Shown here: piece after piece, positions 18,021 through 26,025 of the stretch | Layout of the letters: the number at the start of each line of letters is the position of its first letter | Position numbering within the stretch: the stretch's first letter is position 1 | Assembly (NCBI RefSeq): GCF_001698815.1 | Contig: NZ_LGSI01000043.1 | Span: forward strand, 93,046 to 157,045 | Origin: Pseudomonas syringae | GTDB lineage: Bacteria; Pseudomonadota; Gammaproteobacteria; Pseudomonadales; Pseudomonadaceae | DNA: 64,000 nt | Direction of reading: 5' to 3' | The notes under the pieces: model-generated | Seen by the model: the letters and a program-made list of their open reading frames with translations, nothing else | What the model was told of the DNA's origin: nothing | The model's database searches: none | Translations under genes and position numbers: made by a program

Positions 18021-18090
18021 CCTGTGGATAATTTGGGTCAAGGCTCGAATTTACGGAAATCCTGCGGCGGTGGATGAAATTATCCACAGG
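18021..18090. repeat. Inverted pair of perfect DnaA boxes in a 14-bp inverted repeat
   Basis: CCTGTGGATAATTT (18021-18034) and AAATTATCCACAGG (18077-18090) are perfect complements 42 bp apart. Each contains the consensus DnaA box TTATCCACA, on the minus strand at 18023-18031 and on the plus strand at 18080-18088. AT-rich sequence follows (gtttagattttttaagtg). Such pairs occur at plasmid and chromosomal origins and at DnaA-regulated promoters. There is no replication gene nearby, so a role is inferred only. Confidence 0.55.
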
Positions 18091-18145
18091 TGGCAATCAG
18101 TGGTTTTTCACAGACAGATGCGTGGGGTTTAGATTTTTTAAGTGA

Positions 18146-18190
18146 GGTCCCTTTAAGCAGGGATGCTACGCATCCCTGCTTAAAGGGACC
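18146..18190. repeat. 21-bp perfect inverted repeat with 3-base loop
   Basis: Left arm 18146-18166 begins GGTCCCTTTAAGCAGGG; the right arm 18170-18190 is its exact complement; the loop is TAC. It lies downstream of the broken integrase relative to that gene's strand. No long T-run follows on either side, so a structural or recombination role is as likely as termination. Confidence 0.65.
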
Positions 18191-18315
18191 CGGCTTTAAA
18201 ATCGGTAACCAGAGGCCTCGTAGTCCTACATCGATGTTGGTTGCGCCGCGGTTGCGGGATTGTCGCGTTGATTAATCCGCTCCAAGGTCCGAGGCATTCA
18301 GCGGTCGCCGTCTCA
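18191..18315. other. Short non-coding gap before the integrase relic
   Basis: No gene or clear signal is seen between the 21-bp inverted repeat and the stop codon of the integrase pseudogene. Confidence 0.35.
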
Positions 18316-19551
18316 TCATTCTCCTGATGTTTCGCGTTGGGTCTCATCCGCGTGTTCAGGTGTGGATGTGGCGTAGATGGCCCATGCGTGCATGAACTCC
18401 CGTCGCTTATCAAAAAAGTTTGATCGAGAGTATGCGCTTTCCGTTTCCCCGCGCTCGTCGTGGGCCAGCGCAAGCTCGCAGATATCTCTTGGGAAAGGAG
18501 TCTTTTCACCTGCCCAATCCCGGAAGGTTGAGCGAAACCCATGACGAGTGATGTGCTCATAACCCAATGCATGAAGCAAACTGCGAATGCCATTAGCGTG
18601 TATCACGCCGCTTCGGCCGTGGCCGGGGAAAACGTAGGGACTTTTGGTGTTGATTTTTGGAAGGCCCTTCAGAAGTGAGCCCACCTCTGGGGCCAGGGGG
18701 ATCGCGAACGCTTGCCGAGTTTTCATGCGCTCATCAGGCAGAGACCATCGACCCGATTCCAAGTCAAACTCATCCCAGCGTGCGAATCGGACCATATGCG
18801 AGCGCCGGTTAGAATCAGTAACTGAGCCGCGACAGAAGCGTGGCAGGGATCCTTGCGTAAGGCTTCCATGAGCTTCGGCAGATCCTGCCATTTCAGCGCA
18901 GGATGATGCTGGCGTTTACGAGCTTTCTTCTTCTCATGCCGGCTCAGCAGGTTTTCCAGATGGCCGCGCCAGCGTACCGGATTCTCTCCAGTCCTGAGAC
19001 CTCGGGCTCTGGCGGCATCCAGGATTTGTTCGATTTGCCCACGTACTTCGTCAGCCGTCCGCGTTTTGGTCGTCCAAAGTGGTTGCAGTGCCTTGATCAG
19101 GTGTTTGGTCTCGACCTGGTCGGCTGACAACTTCCCTATCGTAGGGAAAGCATAGAGTTCGAGTTTCCTCAGCCAGCCCTTGCGCCATTTCTCCGACCAG
19201 CTCGAACCATGGGCATCTCGATAGTCGGTGGCCAGTTTCTCAAAGGTAATCAGCTGCGCCAGTTCTCGGCGTTCAGCTTCACGCTGAGCGGCTTGTTCAG
19301 CCTGTCGTTTTGCGAGTGGGTCAGTGCCTTTGAAGATCTGGACTTTATTTTCGTAGGCGGCCGTGCGGGCCTTTTTTAGATCGAGCTGGGGTAGCCACCC
19401 AATCCCATCTCTCGTCGTTTGCCGTGTAGCTGAAACCGCAGCACCCAGTTTTTCGCCCCGTAGCTTTGACAATAAGGCGCAGCCCTTCACCGTCTTCGTA
19501 GGTGCCTGGCTCGATCACATTTTCGACATACTTTGCGGTCAGCTTGCCCAT
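18316..19551 (-). pseudogene. P4-type tyrosine integrase, inactivated by frameshifts
   Basis: Read through three frames, this is a P4-family integrase of about 410 residues. The N-terminal arm-binding domain reads MGKLTAKYVENVIEPG, DGEGLRLIVKATGRK, WVLRFQLHGKRREMGLGGYP. The core reads ITFEKLATDYRDAHGSSW and ends with LLILTGAR; the C-terminal part has HGFRSTFRDWAGE (HxxR) and AYSRSNFFDKRREFM (Tyr). Frameshifts occur near 19455, near 19390 and near 18798; the last falls at the first catalytic Arg. It lies next to the right 24-bp repeat, as expected for the integrase of an island bounded by 3073-3096 and 19701-19724. Confidence 0.88.
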
Positions 19552-19567
19552 CTTTTCGGCCCTCTGG

Positions 19568-19589
19568 TCCCCCACTTGATCCCCCACTT
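19568..19589 (+). repeat. Putative integrase arm-type sites (right end)
   Basis: TCCCCCACTT occurs at 19568-19577 and 19580-19589, 12 bp apart, just upstream of the integrase start and about 110 bp inside the right att repeat. A near copy is at 3173-3183 inside the left end. Function is inferred from position. Confidence 0.4.
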
Positions 19590-19695
19590 GGCTGTGGAAG
19601 ACGATGGATGAAAACGGACGTCACAGGAACAAAAGTAGGCTGAAACCCTTGATCTAGTAAGGTTCTCGCGATTTTAAGTAGAAGAGGGTGGCTTT

Positions 19696-19730
19696 CAAAA
19701 AGACATTAAAAAGCCGGCTTGTGGCCGGCT
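19696..19730 (-). terminator. Intrinsic terminator, minus strand
   Basis: On the minus strand GCCGGC-CACAA-GCCGGC is followed by TTTTTAATGTCTTTTT. It lies about 220 bp after the stop of the S24-type repressor gene and probably ends its transcript. The att repeat overlaps it. Confidence 0.7.
19701..19724 (+). repeat. Putative attR: right copy of the 24-bp direct repeat
   Basis: Identical to 3073-3096. Here the repeat forms half of a complete intrinsic terminator (19709-19730) belonging to the repressor-like gene to the right, which suggests that the original insertion site was this terminator. The spacing of 16.6 kb between copies defines the putative island. Confidence 0.65.
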
Positions 19731-19949
19731 TCTCAAGGACGAGCTTGGTTTGTTTTTGGCAAACCGCACTCGCCTTTAACAGTTGCGCTCAGCGGGTGGG
19801 CGCTAATGGGGAGTGGTTTCGCGGTTTCGCGTTACCTGGCCTCGGGGCGGGGTGGGCCGGCGGGGCTTTTTGATGGCGCAGAGGATACTGATGTTCATCC
19901 CGGTTGCCCAGCGTTGAAATGCCTTGTAACCCACTTCGACCCTCGCCGT
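19731..19949. other. Non-coding gap right of the island
   Basis: GC-rich sequence with no supported gene between the terminator/att site and the end of the repressor-like gene. It may be the 3' untranslated part of that gene. Confidence 0.35.
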
Positions 19950-20666
19950 TCAGCGGAAGGGTGGCGCGTGGCGTCGTACGTTCAGGGTTGACCACCAGAA
20001 TATCCAGCCCAGGATGCGTATCTGTTGTTGCTCGATCTGTTCTGCAGTGAAGAGTTCGTCGGGGTATTCGCGGTGGTTGTGGCTGCGCAGGCGCAGGCCG
20101 CCGCCGGGTAGGCGGTAGAGGTATTTCACGCGGAGCATGCCGCTGTGTTCGAGGGCGTACATTTCTCCGTCGATGACGCGGGTCTGGGCGCGGTCGACGC
20201 CGATCAGGGAGCCGTCCTGGATTTTCTCGGCCATGCTGTTGCCGATCATGGCGATGCAGATGGCGTTTTCGGGGTGAATGTTCATGCTTTGCAGCACGTG
20301 CAGCGGCAACCGGATCGTTTTCCCTGGTGCTTGGGCAATGACCGTTTCCGATTCCTGTTCTTTTAATATTGGCAGTTCTATGTCTCCACGCGGCAGGCTC
20401 CGTCCTGGGTGAAGGGTCAGCGGTGTATCGCCGCCGTTGTGTTCATTGGCGGGTTCACTCGGGTGTTTGGGGCCGTCGCCCGTGCGTAGCCAGCGAGCGT
20501 TGACGGTCAGTAGTTCAGCCACCTCTTCCAGACGCGCCATGGGGATGCCGCGTTTGAACCAGTTGTTCACATGTTGAGGCGTGACCTTCCGGTTGGCGGC
20601 GAAGTCCGTGGCAGAGAGATGGCACTCCCGCAGGAGGGCGCGTAGTCGATCACCAGATGTATTCAT
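19950..20666 (-). CDS. LexA/PrtR-like repressor (HTH-XRE plus S24 peptidase)
   Basis: A 238-residue two-domain repressor. The N-terminal helix-turn-helix is about residues 5-65 (LRALLRECHLSATDFAANRKVTPQHVNNWFKRG). The C-terminal S24/LexA-like domain (about 110-215) has IGNSMAEKIQDGSLIGVDRA, with the Ser nucleophile in the NSM motif, and VIDGEMYALEHSGMLRVKYLYR with the Lys. Relatives such as PrtR and CI repressors self-cleave after DNA damage with RecA and release prophage or pyocin genes. No such gene cluster is in the window, so its targets are unknown. It stands alone beside ppa. Confidence 0.85.
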   Translation of the reverse strand: MNTSGDRLRALLRECHLSATDFAANRKVTPQHVNNWFKRGIPMARLEEVAELLTVNARWLRTGDGPKHPSEPANEHNGGDTPLTLHPGRSLPRGDIELPILKEQESETVIAQAPGKTIRLPLHVLQSMNIHPENAICIAMIGNSMAEKIQDGSLIGVDRAQTRVIDGEMYALEHSGMLRVKYLYRLPGGGLRLRSHNHREYPDELFTAEQIEQQQIRILGWIFWWSTLNVRRHAPPFR

Positions 20667-21043
20667 GGCGATGGATTTTACGTATCTCGTGAGCTTGTTT
20701 AAATAAACGAGGTGTTCAAATGCGCGATGTTTGCAGTCCGGGTTGTATTGGGCTGACTACAGATTTGGCAGTGGAATGTAGGCATATTCTGTAATTATCA
20801 CGTTGCAGGTGAACAGTGCCTTGGATATTTAGCGCGACGCTAAAGGATTTGGCGCCATGTTTATTGTTTAGTCGAAACTTCGCGCGGCGCTCGTGGATGT
20901 TTATCTGAAAATGATTGTTTCCACAGCAAGTCCAATGTCAGGCATCGGAAAGCGTGCGGCATCATTGAGCAGGTGGGCTTTTGGCGTGAAGAAAGGGCGT
21001 TGAGCGTCAGGAGAGGAGGGCATTGCGAGGTTTTAAACGTTGC
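20667..21043. other. Intergenic region between the repressor gene and ppa
   Basis: No gene is supported. GTTTATTTAAAC at about 20696-20707, 30-40 bp upstream of the repressor start, is a small palindrome that could be part of a self-operator. The rest shows nothing recognisable; the 72-codon minus-strand frame at 20861-21079 has atypical composition and no homology known to me. Confidence 0.35.
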
Positions 21044-21075
21044 TTGCGGAATGTCTGTCGCCAGACATCCCGCAA
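21044..21075 (-). terminator. Probable hairpin terminator of ppa
   Basis: A 14-bp stem with one mismatch (TTGCGGAATGTCTG / CAGACATCCCGCAA, loop TCGC) begins 17 bp after the ppa stop codon. The following T-run on the minus strand is weak, so efficiency is uncertain. Confidence 0.5.
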
Positions 21076-21091
21076 ACACTGAAACGGGTTA

Positions 21092-21619
21092 TCAGCCTTT
21101 GTAGGCGGCTACCGATTTCATGATCTCGGCACGGGCGGCTTCTGCGTCGCCCCAACCTTCGATTTTTACCCACTTACCTTTTTCGAGGTCTTTGTAGTTC
21201 TCGAAGAAGTGTTTGATTTGCTCAAGCAGCAGTGCTGGCAGATCGGTGTATTCCTTCACGTCGACATACAGCTGGGACAGCTTGTCGTGTGGTACTGCGA
21301 TAACTTTGGCATCGCCGCCGCCGTCGTCGGTCATGTGCAGGATGCCCACTGGACGTGCGCGGATTACCGAACCTGGGGAAACCGGGTAAGGCGTCACGAC
21401 CAGCACGTCGAGGGGATCGCCGTCGTCAGCCAGAGTGTTCGGAATGAAGCCGTAGTTGGCCGGGTAGAACATCGGCGTGGCCATGAAGCGGTCAACGAAC
21501 AGGCAATCGGTTTCTTTGTCGATTTCGTATTTGATCGGCGCGTGGTTGGCCGGAATTTCGATCGCGACGTAGATGTCGTTCGGCAGGTCTTTACCAGCCG
21601 GAATCTTGCTGTAGCTCAT
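21092..21619 (-). CDS. ppa: Inorganic pyrophosphatase (family I)
   Basis: A 175-residue soluble pyrophosphatase that hydrolyses PPi to two phosphates and drives biosynthetic reactions forward. The length is normal for bacterial family I. Substrate and metal motifs are present: [27 protein letters not shown], the signature [10 protein letters not shown] and the C-terminal [15 protein letters not shown]. The ATG at 21619 has GGGGGCA upstream. A -10 box TATAAT lies 64 bp upstream on the same strand. It is transcribed alone. Confidence 0.97.
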   Translation of the reverse strand: MSYSKIPAGKDLPNDIYVAIEIPANHAPIKYEIDKETDCLFVDRFMATPMFYPANYGFIPNTLADDGDPLDVLVVTPYPVSPGSVIRARPVGILHMTDDGGGDAKVIAVPHDKLSQLYVDVKEYTDLPALLLEQIKHFFENYKDLEKGKWVKIEGWGDAEAARAEIMKSVAAYKG

Positions 21620-21682
21620 TGGGCAGTGCCCCCTTTGATTGACCAGACGGCTTTGGCTGATTACGCCAAAAAGTGGGCCGGA

Positions 21683-21710
21683 TTATAGGCATATTCTGTT
21701 GGTGTTGCCA
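21683..21710 (-). promoter_or_regulatory. Promoter -10 box of ppa
   Basis: A perfect TATAAT on the minus strand (21683-21688) is preceded 17 bp upstream by TGGCAA, a poor -35 hexamer. It sits 64 bp before the ppa start codon. The -10 is convincing, the -35 is not. Confidence 0.45.
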
Positions 21711-21743
21711 TGCGTGGCCTTGCGCCTTTAGGCGTGTAGCCCT

Positions 21744-22556
21744 TTAGTGCTGAGTCTTGTACGAAGGTTCATCACGTTGCAGCGAAATCAGGCGAGCAAG
21801 CGGATCCTGGCGGTAGAACGCCTTGAGTTGCTCGTACACTGCCGGGTAAGCCTCGGCCAGCAAATCCGGGGCGCTGAAGAAGTATTCGCTGGTCACGGCG
21901 AAGAATTCGGCAGGGTTTTCCGCTGCGTAAGGGTCGATGGCGGTTTCGAGGTGCGGGTGGCGATCCAGTTGTCGATTGAGATCGTCGTAGGCGCTTTGCA
22001 TGATGCTCGCCCACTCGCTGACCCGCATGTCGCTGTGCAAGGGCGGCAGACCGTTGGCGTCGCCATTGAGCATGTCGAGTTTGTGCGCCAGCTCATGGAT
22101 AACCAGATTGTAGGCATCCCAGTCGCCACTGGATAACACGCCGGGCAACGCCAGGATCACCGGGCCTTGTTGCCAGGCTTCGCCGCTGTGTTCGCCGTCC
22201 CATTCGTGCTCGACGCCGCTTGCATCGCGATGGCGTTGCGGGCTGCGGAAATCGTCGGGGTAAAGCACCAGTTCATGGAAACCCTGATACCAGTTCAAAT
22301 CGCCCAGATTGAGCAGCGGCAGTTGGGCTTGCGCGGCAAGGAACAGGCGCTGTTCGTCATTCAGCTCGACGCCGGGCAAGGTGGTGATGTGCTTGTCCTG
22401 TAAAAACAGCACGCTGTTCTCACGCAACAGATCTTCCTGTGCAGCGGTCAGGCCGTCGAGAATCGGCAAATGCTGTCGTACCCGCTGCCACAGCTCGGGT
22501 GCGACCGGATTTTTTGCCAGCGTGCGGCGGCGACGCCATTGGCTGAACGACCACAT
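21744..22556 (-). CDS. mtfA: MtfA-type zinc-dependent peptidase (M90)
   Basis: A 270-residue cytosolic metallopeptidase. The zinc motif HELAH is in YNLVIHELAHKLDMLNGDANGLP, with a third ligand expected in ENPAEFFAVTSEYFF. In enterobacteria MtfA binds the repressor Mlc and affects glucose uptake; no Mlc gene is seen here, so the Pseudomonas role is open. It ends 125 bp before the ppa start and begins 3 bp after the DedA stop, so the two are probably one transcript. Confidence 0.9.
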   Translation of the reverse strand: MWSFSQWRRRRTLAKNPVAPELWQRVRQHLPILDGLTAAQEDLLRENSVLFLQDKHITTLPGVELNDEQRLFLAAQAQLPLLNLGDLNWYQGFHELVLYPDDFRSPQRHRDASGVEHEWDGEHSGEAWQQGPVILALPGVLSSGDWDAYNLVIHELAHKLDMLNGDANGLPPLHSDMRVSEWASIMQSAYDDLNRQLDRHPHLETAIDPYAAENPAEFFAVTSEYFFSAPDLLAEAYPAVYEQLKAFYRQDPLARLISLQRDEPSYKTQH

Positions 22557-22559
22557 CGT

Positions 22560-23207
22560 CTAACGGGCGTCGGCTGAGCGGGCCATGCGGCTTCGGACCA
22601 CACCCACAATCATCGGCAGCAGCGACAGCAGGATGATCGCCAGCACCAGCACCGACAGGTTTTTCTTGATGAACGGTACGTTGCCGAAGAAGTAGCCGAG
22701 AGTCACCAGGCCGCCAACCCACAGCACCGAGCCCAACACGCTGAAGCCCAGGAAGCGCGGGTAATGCATTTTGCCAACGCCGGCAACGAACGGCGCGAAG
22801 GTGCGAATGATCGGCAGGAAGCGCGCCAGCGTCACGGTCTTGCCGCCATGGCGCTCGTAGAACTCGTGGGTGCGCTCCAGATAGTCCCGGCGGAAGATCT
22901 TCGACTTCGGATTGCTGAACAGACGTTCCCCGGCGGTGCGGCCGATGATGTAGTTGGTGCTGTCGCCGAGGATTGCGGCGAACATCAGCAGCCCGCCCAG
23001 CAGCACCGGGTCCATGCCACCACCGGCAGCCACGGCGCCGGCGATAAACAGCAGCGAGTCACCAGGCAGGAATGGCATTACCACCAGGCCGGTTTCGCAG
23101 AAAATCACCAGGAATAGAATCGCGTAAACCCAAGTGCCGTAGTTGGTGACCAAGAGGTCCAGATAGACATCCAGGTGAAGAATGAGGTCGAGCGGGTTGA
23201 AGTCCAT
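22560..23207 (-). CDS. DedA-family membrane protein
   Basis: A 215-residue inner-membrane protein of the DedA/VTT family. Motifs are ETGLVVMPFLPGDSLLF, ILGDSTNYIIGRTAGERLF, and the conserved RFLPIIRTFAPFVAGVGKM with membrane-embedded arginines, followed by two C-terminal helices. DedA proteins support membrane homeostasis and undecaprenyl-phosphate or phospholipid flipping. It lies directly before mtfA. A second DedA domain occurs in the window, fused to PAP2 (35404-36720). Confidence 0.92.
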   Translation of the reverse strand: MDFNPLDLILHLDVYLDLLVTNYGTWVYAILFLVIFCETGLVVMPFLPGDSLLFIAGAVAAGGGMDPVLLGGLLMFAAILGDSTNYIIGRTAGERLFSNPKSKIFRRDYLERTHEFYERHGGKTVTLARFLPIIRTFAPFVAGVGKMHYPRFLGFSVLGSVLWVGGLVTLGYFFGNVPFIKKNLSVLVLAIILLSLLPMIVGVVRSRMARSADAR

Positions 23208-23368
23208 GTAAGGCGCCTGTGTAGCTGACCCACGGCCGGGTCACGTGCGGAAGAAACTGCTGAGAGTAGTCAGGGCGCGATTATAGAGGGAGAAACGCGT
23301 GACGGGGCGAGGAGCGTCGATCTTGTCGGGCGGCGTGGCGGATTTGTATGACTGGATTTGTCCGAGTT

Positions 23369-23394
23369 CTGTAGGAGCCAACTTGTTGGCGAGG
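23369..23394. repeat. Single REP-like element
   Basis: GTAGGAGCCAACTTGTTGGCGAGG is a short imperfect hairpin of the Pseudomonas REP type. It lies 35 bp before a complete pair. Confidence 0.5.
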
Positions 23395-23428
23395 CACCGG
23401 ACGGTCGCGCAGCAAACACAGCCCCCAA

Positions 23429-23529
23429 TGTAGGAGGGGACTTGTCCCCGAATGCGATTGAATGGTCACCGACATTATCCAGACGTTTACGCCGCCAGGG
23501 CCGCCTTCGGGGACAAATCCCCTCCTACA
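23429..23529. repeat. REPIN (inverted REP pair)
   Basis: TGTAGGAGGGGACTTGTCCCCG and its near complement ending CCCCTCCTACA face each other across about 50 bp. This is the usual REP doublet seen between genes in fluorescent pseudomonads. It lies between the dedA and acetyltransferase genes. Confidence 0.75.
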
Positions 23530-23544
23530 GATGCGGCGCGGCAC

Positions 23545-24003
23545 TCAATCCCCATTGATCGGCAGCACGTAGTTCTTGAATTCCTTGTCTTCGCGAAAAC
23601 CGATGGATTCGTAGACTTTCTGCGCGACCTCATTGTTGCTGCTGGTGGAAACCCGCATGCGGATGGCCTGGGATTCCTTGGCCATTTTTTTTGCGCTGCG
23701 CATCAAGTGGTCGGCAACCAGTTGGCGACGGGCGTCCTCGGCGACGTAGATGTCGTTGAGGATCCAGACGCGTTTGAGGGATAGCGAAGAGTAACTCGGG
23801 TAAAGCTGGCAGAAGCCCAGCAGCTTCGTGTCATCGTCGTCCGGCAGCGCAAGATAGATCACTGACTCGTCACGGCGCAGGCGTTTTTCCAGGAAGCTGC
23901 GTGAGGAGTCCGGGAAAGGATGTTCGCCGTAAAATTCACGGTATTTGACGAACAACGGGCAGAGCAGGTCCAGATGATCCAGCGTGGCTTTGATAATCCG
24001 CAT
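23545..24003 (-). CDS. GNAT-family N-acetyltransferase
   Basis: A 152-residue acetyltransferase with the GNAT fold. The acetyl-CoA loop is seen in LNDIYVAEDARRQLVADHLMRSAKKMAKE, and the late strand in VAQKVYESIGFREDKEFKNYVL. The substrate cannot be told. It is a single gene between a REPIN and the exaC region. Confidence 0.88.
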   Translation of the reverse strand: MRIIKATLDHLDLLCPLFVKYREFYGEHPFPDSSRSFLEKRLRRDESVIYLALPDDDDTKLLGFCQLYPSYSSLSLKRVWILNDIYVAEDARRQLVADHLMRSAKKMAKESQAIRMRVSTSSNNEVAQKVYESIGFREDKEFKNYVLPINGD

Positions 24004-24137
24004 GGTGGCCTCAACTTCACTAAGGGCTAATGCCGGGACTTTGAAGAACGGTTCGATCAGGTTGTTGAGCCGATGCTGCCTAACGCCTTTAGAAAGCGCA
24101 ATCTAATGATTTGAATTAAAGCAGATCACGAGAAGCC

Positions 24138-24172
24138 CCAAAAACACCAATGGCCTCCGAAGAGGCCATTGG
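24138..24172 (-). terminator. Intrinsic terminator of exaC
   Basis: On the minus strand CCAATGGCCTC-TTCG-GAGGCCATTGG, an 11-bp perfect stem with a stable TTCG loop, is followed by TGTTTTTGG. It begins 17 bp after the exaC stop codon. Confidence 0.85.
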
Positions 24173-24189
24173 CGGTCAAACAGCCGGGT

Positions 24190-25710
24190 TTAGAAGAAGC
24201 CCAGCGGGTTGATGTCGTAGCTGACCAGCAGGTTTTTGGTTTGCTGGTAGTGCTCAAGCGCGATTTTGTGGGTTTCGCGGCCGACGCCGGATTTTTTGTA
24301 GCCACCGAACGCGGCGTGCGCCGGGTACAGGTGATAGCAGTTGGTCCACACGCGACCGGCTTTGATTGCGCGGCCGACGCGGTAGGCGCGGTTGATGTCG
24401 CGAGTCCACAGGCCAGCACCCAAGCCGAACTCGGTATCGTTGGCGATGGCCAGGGCTTCGGCTTCGTCCTTGAAGGTCGTGACGCTGACCACCGGGCCGA
24501 AGATTTCTTCCTGGAACACACGCATCTTGTTGTTGCCTTTGAGCAGGGTCGGCTGGATGTAGTAACCAGTCGCCATGTCGCCTTCCAGTTTTTCTACCTT
24601 GCCGCCCGTCAGCAGCTCGGCGCCTTCGCCCTGAGCGATTTCCAGGTACGAAAGAATCTTGTCGAATTGCTGCTGCGAAGCCTGGGCGCCGACCATGGTT
24701 TCGGTGTCCAGCGGGTCGCCACGCTTGATTTTCAGCACCTTCTGCATCACGACTTCCATGAACTGCGGATAGATGGATTCCTGAATCAACGCGCGGGACG
24801 GGCAGGTGCAGACTTCGCCCTGGTTGAAGAATGCCAGCACGATGCCTTCAGCGGCCTTGTCGATGAACTCAGGCTCGGCGCTCATGATGTCTTCGAAGAA
24901 GATGTTCGGCGACTTGCCGCCCAGCTCCACGGTGGACGGGATGATGTTGTCGGCTGCCAGTTTCATGATGTGCGAGCCCACCGGCGTCGAGCCGGTGAAC
25001 GCGATCTTGGCAATACGCTTGCTGCTGGCCAGTGCTTCGCCGGCTTCGCGACCATAGCCTTGAACCACGTTCAGCACACCGGGCGGCAGCAGATCGCCGA
25101 TCAGTTCCATCAGCACGGTGATGCCCAGCGGCGTCTGTTCGGCGGGCTTGAGCACGACGCAGTTACCCGCAGCCAGGGCCGGAGCGAGTTTCCAGGCGGC
25201 CATCAGGATCGGGAAGTTCCACGGGATGATCTGACCGACCACGCCCAGCGGTTCATGGATGTGATAGGCGACGGTGTTGCCGTCGATTTCTGCTGCGCTG
25301 CCTTCCTGGGCCCGCAGTACGCCAGCGAAGTAGCGGAAGTGGTCAACGGCCAGCGGGATATCGGCGTTCAGGGTTTCGCGGACGGCCTTGCCGTTGTCCC
25401 AGGTTTCGGTGATGGCCAGGACTTCGAGGTTCTGCTCGATACGGTCGGCGATTTTCAGCAGTGCCAGGGAGCGGGCCTGCACGGAGGTCGAGCCCCAGGC
25501 TTCGGATGCGGCATGAGCGGCGTCCAGGGCTTTTTCGATGTCTTCGGCAGTGGAGCGCGGGAATTCAGCAATCGGCTTGCCGGTGACCGGCGAAGTATTG
25601 GTGAAATATTGACCCTTGACCGGGGCCACGAACTCGCCGCCGATGTAGTTACCGTAGCGCTCCTTGAAGTTGACCAGAGCGCCTTCGGTACCGGGATGTG
25701 CGTAACGCAT
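24190..25710 (-). CDS. exaC: NAD-dependent (acet)aldehyde dehydrogenase
   Basis: A 506-residue class 3-type aldehyde dehydrogenase, close to ExaC/AldB enzymes that oxidise acetaldehyde to acetate. Motifs are [19 protein letters not shown], the catalytic Glu in VELGGKSPN, and the catalytic Cys in [13 protein letters not shown], with the GQVWTNCY-like end [24 protein letters not shown]. The ATG at 25710 follows AGGAGA and starts [13 protein letters not shown]; the longer frame to 25779 lacks a site. A sigma-54 promoter lies upstream and the divergent neighbour is a sigma-54 activator, so it is probably induced by its substrate alcohol or aldehyde. Confidence 0.93.
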   Translation of the reverse strand: MRYAHPGTEGALVNFKERYGNYIGGEFVAPVKGQYFTNTSPVTGKPIAEFPRSTAEDIEKALDAAHAASEAWGSTSVQARSLALLKIADRIEQNLEVLAITETWDNGKAVRETLNADIPLAVDHFRYFAGVLRAQEGSAAEIDGNTVAYHIHEPLGVVGQIIPWNFPILMAAWKLAPALAAGNCVVLKPAEQTPLGITVLMELIGDLLPPGVLNVVQGYGREAGEALASSKRIAKIAFTGSTPVGSHIMKLAADNIIPSTVELGGKSPNIFFEDIMSAEPEFIDKAAEGIVLAFFNQGEVCTCPSRALIQESIYPQFMEVVMQKVLKIKRGDPLDTETMVGAQASQQQFDKILSYLEIAQGEGAELLTGGKVEKLEGDMATGYYIQPTLLKGNNKMRVFQEEIFGPVVSVTTFKDEAEALAIANDTEFGLGAGLWTRDINRAYRVGRAIKAGRVWTNCYHLYPAHAAFGGYKKSGVGRETHKIALEHYQQTKNLLVSYDINPLGFF

Positions 25711-25793
25711 GGTGTTATCTCCTGATTCTTGTTGTTGGGGGAGCTGCGACGAAGCGGGGGTGACAACGCGCGGTTGCACTTGTTAAAGCGTAG

Positions 25794-25810
25794 AGCAAAG
25801 GGCGGGCCAC
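25794..25810 (-). promoter_or_regulatory. Sigma-54 (-24/-12) promoter of exaC
   Basis: On the minus strand TGGCCCG-CCCT-TTGCT matches the consensus TGGCACG-N4-TTGC with the invariant GG and GC ten bases apart. It would start transcription about 70 bp before the exaC ATG. The divergent gene encodes a sigma-54 activator, which supports the call. Confidence 0.75.
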
Positions 25811-25898
25811 TGCGTCCAAAGCGCCGATTTAGGGGCTTGCGCATGGATGAACGGCAGTTGTTGGGATCGCGCTGTGCCACCAGTGGAGCAAGGTTGCG

Positions 25899-25913
25899 TG
25901 ACACTTTGTGCCA
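25899..25913. promoter_or_regulatory. Candidate upstream activating site
   Basis: TGACACTTTGTGCCA is a palindrome with one mismatch, about 90 bp upstream of the -24 element. A related half-site (TGTGCCAC) occurs at about 25873-25880. This is where an AcoR-type activator could bind. Assigned by position and symmetry only. Confidence 0.4.
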
Positions 25914-26025
25914 GTTTCGATACGGCTGGCCAAAGCCAATGGTGGTGCGATTGCAAAGGCCGACCGGCTGGAGGATGCTGGGCGGTAACTCCCGTGGAAA
26001 ACGATAAAGTGGAGAATAATAAAAA

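Noticed and set aside
18021..18090. Chromosomal replication origin
   Set aside because: Only two DnaA boxes and none of the usual neighbours (dnaA, dnaN, rpmH, gidA) are present.
20779..21699. 14-bp direct repeat (TAGGCATATTCTGT at 20779-20792 and 21686-21699) flanking ppa
   Set aside because: The second copy overlaps the ppa promoter; there is no integrase or other sign that ppa, a core gene, is mobile. Probably chance or a shared promoter motif.
24169..25725. 518-codon plus-strand frame opposite exaC
   Set aside because: Antisense shadow of a conserved aldehyde dehydrogenase; no start site or domain.
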